Position numbers and translations under genes: made by a program
In this document: positions 57,350-64,000 of the stretch, piece after piece
Position numbering within the stretch: position 1 is the first letter of the stretch
How the letters are laid out: the number at the start of each line of letters is the position of its first letter
The notes under the pieces: generated by a model
The model's input: only the letters and a program-made list of their open reading frames with translations
Database searches by the model: none
What the model was told of the DNA's origin: nothing
NCBI RefSeq assembly: GCF_963678635.1
Contig: NC_087063.1
Span: 8,094,386 to 8,158,385, forward strand
DNA: 64,000 bases
Reading direction: 5' to 3'
From: Symsagittifera roscoffensis
Taxonomy: Eukaryota > Xenacoelomorpha > Acoela > Convolutidae

Positions 57350-58207
57350 ATGTCACCATATGAAATGGTTTTTAATCAAAAGCCACGCAAAACAATTATG
57401 TTTACAGCAAACTCTCATAAAAATGCACAAAGTTATTGTCAACCGAATAAAGACTCAATTCGTTATAACTTACCTTTACATACACACGATGAAGATCATT
57501 TTCATCACCCACAAATTCTTAAATTAGCCTCCGGTACACACACCGAATGGATTTTAAACAGAGATAAAAAACACAATGAAATTTACCAAAAACTAACAAA
57601 AAAGTCGTTACAAAGGCAAAACATTAATGAACAAATAAATTCACGCTTTACACCAGCCTCCGATTTAAAAATTGGAACATTTGTTTTAATACCCAATTTT
57701 AACACTCACAAAGGAATTTCTAAAAAATTACAGCCCCTTCGTAAAGGACCATACCAAATAATTGCCAAACCTACTGATGTCACATATAAAATCACCGACT
57801 CAGACAAAAAAGAATTTGTTCAACATCGAAACAATCTATTACCTTTTTACCCAAAAGAATACGCACTACGCGAACTAACTCAATTATATTCTTTCACAGA
57901 TTTAAAAGTTATTCAAAATAACCCACATACGGAGAATAAAACAAAGGAACAACATGACATTCATCTCGAAAATCAAAATAAAAAATCAACCACAACAAAA
58001 AACAATACAAAAAAGCTAGATCAAAATAAACCTCAAAAAGAAAGAAAAAATAGAAAATTGACAGAAAAAATAATACCCCAAGAACAAATCGACAAATCAG
58101 AACATAGAGAGTCATCACGACTTAGAAATCAACCACGTAAAAACTATAAAACATTCACCCCACAATCTAAAATATTAAAGAAAGTCGAATTTCAAAAACA
58201 GCTTTAA
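57350..58207 (+). pseudogene. pol: Integrase C-terminal region with GPY motif, copy 2
   Basis: In frame with the core after the TGA. MSPYEMVFNQKPRK, LKIGTFVLIPNF, then RKGPYQIIAKPTDVTYKI (GPY/F module), then about 110 residues rich in Lys, Asn, Gln and Arg ending VEFQKQL. It gives the clean 3' end of pol, which is frameshifted in copy 1. Confidence 0.85.
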
Positions 58208-59028
58208 TTTTATATTTCATAATCTTTGCACCTCTGAAATATTTTGAACTTTCATTTTTCAAAATAACATGCTGACAAACAAGCAACGATTCTAGTTCAA
58301 AATTAGCCAATAGGATTCATCCAATCCGTCACCTTCTCTAACTCTAACACGAACCAACTAGACGAACGATATTAAACTCCAGGCATATCTATAACTATAA
58401 CTTTGCGACCTCCAGGTCAAAAATAAGCAAACCACTCCAACTTGACAACTAAAATAAATATCACCATAATATCATAACCCTCTCTTATCTAATAACCCAA
58501 AGATCAACAATATTTCCCCAAATCCGATCTCAAATACCCCCCAAACAAATATGTTAAATTAGCCTAAAGTAAAAGAATGACCATTTTAATTAGCCTAAAG
58601 AATAAAAATCTCAAAAATACCCCAGATCACTTGACAAATAAAAATAAAGACAAAGAAGACCTCCCGATTACCATAAAATTCGCCCCCAACAATTTTTCAC
58701 AAAACTCAACCCACTTGTCAAAAAACCAATAAATAATTCGACCACACTTGAAAATTGCCTCAAACAACAAAAAATATTCAATCGAGAAGCCATTTCTTAA
58801 ATGCTATTCTCTCGACCAGTCAACATAATTCTTAACATTCTCATAAACTTTTTAACGATATTTAAACTTTTAATCATTTTTTTTTTTTGATACCCTTGAA
58901 TCTTTTGTAATAATCTTAATCATTTTTTGCAATATTTTTTTTATTTTCTATTCCATATTTGAACTATACCTCCAGCTTTCAAAAGCTATTGACTATATCC
59001 ACAGGTACGATTCACAAAACTTATCTAA
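58208..59028 (+). other. pol-to-62 aa spacer of copy 2
   Basis: Collinear with 25069-25871 and likewise without a credible coding frame. Similar length in both copies. Confidence 0.5.
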
Positions 59029-59217
59029 ATGATACGAACCATTTTTAGTAGAACAGATATTTTTTTACTATTTGTAATTTTTATAACAATTCTATCATCC
59101 CTCATCTTGACAATATGCAAATGTATAAAGAAAGCAATCATCACATTCGCCCTAGCAACAATCCTCCTAATTCTTCTTCTAGAAGAATACTATAATAAAC
59201 ATAAATTTTTCCACTAA
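59029..59217 (+). CDS. 62 aa two-membrane-segment protein, copy 2
   Basis: Intact homologue of 24880-25068: same length, same two hydrophobic blocks (FLLFVIFITILSSLILTI and IITFALATILLILLL) and CKCIKK turn, four replacements. Retention in a heavily broken copy makes it a real element gene rather than chance, although it is short. Confidence 0.65.
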   Translation: MIRTIFSRTDIFLLFVIFITILSSLILTICKCIKKAIITFALATILLILLLEEYYNKHKFFH

Positions 59218-60334
59218 AAGAATAAATAAAAGACCATCAAAAATTGCTAACCAACAATCACTCAGTCAGTCTTCACCGACATCATCCCAAGATAACCCAA
59301 CACCATCTTCAACTACCCAAAACCCCCAAACATCCACACGAATTTCCTTTCAAGATAACCCATATACTTTTGAAGAACGACACGCTCGCTTATCTGAACC
59401 ACTAGAACCAGTTCAACGACAAGCACCTCTAAGCGAACCAACATATAACTTATACCCAACACTACCACAGGAATTAAGTAGAATACGAAATCCTAGTCAA
59501 AACCAAAATACAGTCGAAATAAATAGACAAATTATACATCCTCGACGAAACAGAAATTTTCAAACTCCCCGAGTTCATTTTGATATACCTCAATCCCCAT
59601 CCCAAAATACTCCAGAAAACCCCATTGGTATATTACCAGAAACCCCTACGCTTCTTTCGCAACGTAGCACCTCAAGCCTACCCTCAGATTACTTAGGTTC
59701 AACACCAACATCTGAACAAATTCGTGAAAACCCCTTTAACCCCACAAACCAAACATCACGACTACCATATTGGACAACACATTCATTCACACAAGGTGAA
59801 CCAAATTTAATCAATGATCCAATAGATATTCCTACGGATACAACAACATCCTCATCACCACCAGAAACATTATCACTACCATCAACACCATCAATAAGCC
59901 AGATTTCACCACCACCTTTTAACTTAAATTTCCCAAATAACCTCGACGCTAGATATCGAGAACAATCATCAACAAATAGTCCTTTAAGACTAGACTGGAA
60001 TACATTCACAGCACCTCCACCATTATTTGGACAACACCCAGAAAGTAACCGACTCCACAACTGGGCACTAAATAGACTACAATATAGACAAGACATTCAC
60101 GAAGACATTCGTGATCACAACATCCAAATACTCCAACAAAATAGTCTGCAATTAAAATTTGAAATCACGGTTAAACTAAACAACATTACTCAACATCCCT
60201 ACCCATTAAACCCACCAAATATAACAGCTCAATCACTACCACCACCATTTATAGCAACTGAAGTAATATACAAATACGACAGATATACCAAAAAGACAAT
60301 TGGTTACATCACATTTTATAACCCATACTCAGGA
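59183..60334 (+). CDS. ORF-P of copy 2, ATG-free, fused in frame to env
   Basis: Open from the codon after TAG 59180-59182, with no ATG before 60335. As in copy 1, the TAG belongs to 'ttcttctag', an acceptor-like site. Composition and length match copy 1. Where copy 1 ends in TAA and env starts at an overlapping ATG, copy 2 has lost that ATG and gained bases. The same frame therefore continues without a stop through the Env signal-peptide region to 61072. Confidence 0.65.
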
Positions 60335-61072
60335 TTGTCATACACATATTTATTCATACATACATTAATTTTTCTCCAACTCTTTTTTCTAGTAATCTCC
60401 AATCAGAATGTAAACCCTTCCCCCCGCACAGGACCCCAAGATTTATTAGTAACACATTACGATTGTGAAGAAAATGAACAAAAAACACTACACAAGTATG
60501 CAATAAATCAAGTATCACAATGCGAATCAGAACCACAAGCTATAGAAACTACAAATGTAATAGCGACACTTTATTCAAAAGCCCGAGCAACAACAGTCAC
60601 AGGATATAAATTCACAGCAACATTTTCTGAAAAGAAAGTACATTGTTCACAAGTCTCAAATGGAAATAAAAACCGACTTGACCACGAATCATTCTACCAG
60701 AGTAATATCGAACGACTTTTACATCTCAATCCCGAAGATTGTAAAAACGAGTTACTAAGACTAAACATCACAAGAAATAAAAACACAGATAGAAAATTAG
60801 TATATTTCCAAGTTTTTGCAGATTCTGTACATCAAGCAGAACTTGAAAGATATCAAGGACATATAAAATTAGATGAAAAATACCCATACAACGGCGCACA
60901 CGGAAGATTAACTTATGACATACACGATAAACACTGGATACCACACATTGGTATAAATGACCCATCAAACTGCAAAGCAGACACAAAAAACAAAGGATAT
61001 CAAGAAATCATGTTTTTCGATTGGAAAATACAACTCGAAAAAAATACAACTCACAATGACACAGTTATCTGA
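60335..61072 (+). pseudogene. env: Env glycoprotein N-terminal third, copy 2 (no ATG)
   Basis: Homologous to residues 5 to about 235 of the copy 1 Env: the hydrophobic signal region (LIFLQLFFLVIS), YDC, SQC, VHC, EDC and an NITR sequon. The copy 1 start ATG reads ATA here. The frame is lost after DWKIQLEK through an indel near 61040. Confidence 0.75.
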
Positions 61073-62222
61073 CAACACAATGATCTATCCAGGAATTAGA
61101 TTACCCTGTAAAAACGATCAAGGCTATTGTGACCCTACAACACGAACACAAGCAACAATTGTTTGGTTCCCCGAAGACACATGTACAACATTTCAAGTAG
61201 CAAAAATACACGCTCGTATGATAAAATTTCACGAAAAATTTTTTATACAATCAATTCCATATGAACAAGTCCATCCATCACGAAAACAAAGTTCTAATTT
61301 TAGAAATATACACAATATAGAAAACAAATTGACACGTTTTCAAATATATCAAGAAACAGAACTTGCATGTAAATACAGAAATCCACTTCACAAAACACAA
61401 TACTCCGAGATATTAGTTGAATACGAAAAAGGATTCGACATGATCACTGGAAAAGTAAAATTCGACCCATACGCCACAAGTCACCCTATAAACGAAGGAA
61501 CATCATATATACCAGTTGATTTTCAAAAAAGTAAAAGTCAACCTGGTGGACATCTAAAACCCCATGACACTAGAAGCGCACGTTTACAAGAACTATCACT
61601 AATGAATAGTACATATTTCGGTAATATCCATTATGATATTCACCTAGATATGAAATTAGACTACACAATTAGCCGAATTTTTCAAGAAATTTCACTCTCT
61701 GAATTAGAAACACTTCACCAACTATGCGAATTAGAATGGACACAAATCCTACAATCACTCGCACTAGCAGTATTAAAAATACCCTACGCAGGATATTTAC
61801 TATCAGGCAATAGATCAAATTTTTTAGACTACGAAGGAAAATTTTTATGGTTTTATACCTGTACCAAAAAAGTATCACCACTATATGTTTTTGAAGATAA
61901 ACGATGCTATAAAAGAATCCCTATCTTTTATAAGAATAAAGTACATTTCGTTGACACACTTTCAAGACGAACCTATTTCTGGGACACCGCAGTCCCATGT
62001 GGATCAGAAAATAGCCACAATGTAGTTCAACTAAACCCTGATGAAGATAAATATTACCTTCTTACCCCATATCCCACATTAATGCAATCACCCAAAAAAT
62101 TTTCACCTGAAAGCATTCGAGCTATTGCTCGAAACCCAAATATTGACCTACAGTCAATTGGAATATACTCAAAATCCGATATACAACATCACATTAGAAC
62201 ACAACAATTCCAAGAATTATAA
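61064..62222 (+). pseudogene. env: Env glycoprotein middle, copy 2
   Basis: From LSDNTMIY onward it is homologous to copy 1 Env residues about 240-630: LPCKNDQGYCDPTTR, DTCTTF, YTCTKKVSPLYVFEDKRC and VPCGSENSHNVVQ. It ends in TAA at 62220-62222, where copy 1 has TTA (QELLTQM). The reading frame itself opens further upstream, but those residues are out-of-frame sequence. Confidence 0.78.
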
Positions 62223-62969
62223 ACACAAATGGACACTATACAAAGACAATCAATTGACAAAAACTTACGCAAACTTGCCGAAACCGCAGGATTCGCAGAC
62301 ATTTATACACAAGATTATAGCGGATATTTTAAAGACATTAAAGACTATATATATTTAAACGGTGAAAAATATAGACCACAAGATATTTCACCCATAAATA
62401 TTTTAAGCTTTGTTACACTAAAAAATGAAATTCTCGATTTTCTAGGATGGCCCTACTACATCTTAGAAAAATTGACTATTTTATACGCAATGTTTAACTT
62501 TATAGGATTTCTTTTTTCACTTTTAAAAGGAATCTATAATACATGCGCTATACACACACAAGTAAATAGACAAGCAAGTGTAGCACGCATACTATTTGCA
62601 GGATTTTTTGGAATTTTTTCATCATCAATAAACAAAATTCTTTTAGACGCACAAATAAAAGAATACAACACAAAAATAGCAACAAGACAAAACACATACG
62701 ACGAAGAACATAACAATGTAGAAATAACGCCTACAGCACCACAGTTACCACCCCTACCACATAACCATCCATTATCACTAGTCTCACGAAATTTTCGAAA
62801 TTTAGCAATAACACATAATCCAAATTTTCGACCAACCATATCACAAAGTCCCATTCAACATATAATGACACACCATCCACTAGATGAAAATACATATAAA
62901 CAAATTATAGAACAACCCCATACCACCGCTTTTCAGTCTCAAAATAATAATTTTTTTAGCCCACGATGA
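62223..62969 (+). pseudogene. env: Env C terminus with membrane anchor and cytoplasmic tail, copy 2
   Basis: Same frame after the TAA. It reads through GWPYY, where copy 1 stops, into TILYAMFNFIGFLFSLLKGIY, a membrane segment. A second hydrophobic block (ARILFAGFFGIFSSS) and a tail of about 110 residues with PQLPPLPHNHPLS follow, ending FFSPR at TGA 62967-62969. This shows the natural Env end. The intact protein would be about 865 residues, judged from the two copies. Confidence 0.78.
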
Positions 62970-64000
62970 GCCGACAACTTGGATCCCTACACCGCTCAAA
63001 TTCCCACCCAACCAACCTCAACACTCCAATTACAATAATTCCACTTTTTGCTTTCCCGTCACCCAATTTCCCAGCCAATAATGTAAAGTCAGGCATGAAT
63101 TCAGACACTAACTCACATATCTCAGTTTTATACTCCATTTCACAACTTAATAACCCAAATATTGAAACCCCTGATGAATTTGCAGACTCTGAACCATCTC
63201 CATCCAATAATTTTCAAACCAACTCCTCAGTTTTTTCAAAACCCCCTTTTCAACCAATCCCGTCAAATAACCCACTTCCATCCATTTCTATACCCTCTTA
63301 TGCTTCACAAGTCACCCCAACCTACTCTTCATTTCATTCAGACCGATCATCCAATTCTCCATATACTCCCCAAATCTCCCAGGAACTAGATAATTTCATC
63401 ACCCTACAACAACAACCCTTCCACCTTGAAAACCCCACTATAAATCAGATTTCATCCACAATAGAATCATCAAACCCACCTACCCCTACACCCTCTTCAG
63501 CTTATACCGCATCATTGGCACCATCATCCACATCCACCGAATCGTCAAATAGCACTAATAGAGCTTATCGCACTTTCAAAAGAAAATTCCCGAACCATCC
63601 ATTTCCAACAAAACCAGGAACAGCCCGTGAATATATTAATCATCCAAATCACACTAACACGAAAGATTTTTTAGCAATTACCCTACCTTCATTTCCACAA
63701 TACACTTTGAACACTCCTAACAACACTAACGACACACGTAGTTTTGTAGATGAACAAGTTTTAATGCCTACACTTCATTGGACATCATATTATCATTTTA
63801 CTAACCCCCTTTGCCTACCTTTATCTAATACTCACATCGATATAGAAAGAAATAAAGATATGCTATATCGACTCACTACACCACTAACACATAGACAATT
63901 TACTTATATAGGATACAAAAAGTCACTAAAAACATACACTGCACCCCGAGCTAACGAATATACGCTAGAATATTACGATCACAACATCATCCGAGCTAAC
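62966..64000 (+). CDS. ORF-X: 345+ codons, unknown, starts on ATGA overlap with the env stop
   Basis: ATG 62966-62968 overlaps the Env stop TGA 62967-62969. The frame is then open for 345 codons to the window edge. The N-terminal 170 residues are Ser/Pro/Thr/Asn-rich (TPSSAYTASLAPSSTST); the later part is ordered (MPTLHWTSYYHF, THRQFTYIGYKKSLKTY). Its last residues match the ORF-X part of the copy 1 chimera, which supplies about 250 more C-terminal residues. The whole protein would be near 600 residues. No family is recognised. Overlapping stop-start suggests coupled termination-reinitiation. Confidence 0.75.
   Translation, partial: MSRQLGSLHRSNSHPTNLNTPITIIPLFAFPSPNFPANNVKSGMNSDTNSHISVLYSISQLNNPNIETPDEFADSEPSPSNNFQTNSSVFSKPPFQPIPSNNPLPSISIPSYASQVTPTYSSFHSDRSSNSPYTPQISQELDNFITLQQQPFHLENPTINQISSTIESSNPPTPTPSSAYTASLAPSSTSTESSNSTNRAYRTFKRKFPNHPFPTKPGTAREYINHPNHTNTKDFLAITLPSFPQYTLNTPNNTNDTRSFVDEQVLMPTLHWTSYYHFTNPLCLPLSNTHIDIERNKDMLYRLTTPLTHRQFTYIGYKKSLKTYTAPRANEYTLEYYDHNIIRAN

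Larger units (their letters stand above)
48127..64000 (+). mobile_element. Env-bearing LTR retroelement, copy 2 (truncated by window end)
   Basis: Same element as copy 1 in opposite orientation: 5' LTR, leader, ORF0 remnant, ORF1, gag-pol, 62 aa protein, ORF-P, env and ORF-X, running off the window. It has more lesions than copy 1: stops at 52116, 54411, 57347 and 62220; frameshifts near 54780, 54950, 55820, 56910 and 61040; and loss of the PBS. It keeps the 1.1 kb of ORF-X that copy 1 lost. Its 3' LTR should lie about 2.5-3 kb beyond 64000. Confidence 0.9.

Overview
This is a eukaryotic, AT-rich window of animal type. Long T/A homopolymers, very long introns, exons ended by GTAAG or GTGAG donors and preceded by T-rich ...AG acceptors, and many small inverted-repeat elements suggest a small invertebrate. 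A nematode is my best guess, but nothing here proves the phylum.

Layout. Bases 1-18458 are mostly decayed repeats. They hold one probable host first coding exon (8497-8620), a badly decayed Ty3/gypsy-like pol relic (about 11.6-13.5 kb) and a 1.48 kb tandem duplication (14086-17046). Bases 18459-36224 are a complete 17.8 kb LTR retroelement, copy 1, with its genes on the minus strand. Bases 36225-48126 carry two further probable exons of the same host gene (36903-36987 and 38573-38692) and several foldback/MITE-like elements. Bases 48127-64000 are a second copy of the same element, copy 2, on the plus strand and cut off by the window end. The two 5' LTRs face each other, so the copies form a huge inverted repeat with an 11.9 kb spacer. 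Copy 1 lies antisense inside a 28 kb intron of the host gene.

The element is the main discovery. It is an env-bearing Ty3/gypsy-type endogenous retrovirus that is unusually large and gene-rich. In its own 5'->3' order it carries: a 410 bp LTR (TG...CA), a tRNA-type primer binding site, a 1.2 kb leader with degenerate repeats, ORF0 (155 aa, basic), ORF1 (418 aa, unknown), a gag-pol frame (capsid, CCHC knuckle, protease, RT, RNase H, integrase with GPY motif), an 0.8 kb spacer, a 62 aa two-membrane-segment protein, ORF-P (391 codons, proline/serine/threonine-rich, without a single ATG), an envelope-type glycoprotein, and ORF-X (a large unknown protein that starts on an ATGA overlapping the env stop).

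Both copies are broken, at different places, so each shows what the other has lost. Copy 1 has a premature stop in RT, several pol frameshifts, a stop just before the Env membrane anchor, and a 1,112 bp deletion that fuses the Env tail to the end of ORF-X. Copy 2 has lost its primer binding site and most of ORF0 and carries many stops and frameshifts. The LTRs of copy 1 differ at only 3 of 410 positions (recent insertion); copy 2's LTR differs at about 13 of 410. The ORF1-to-gag frame relation differs between the copies because a C/A homopolymer at the junction has changed length.
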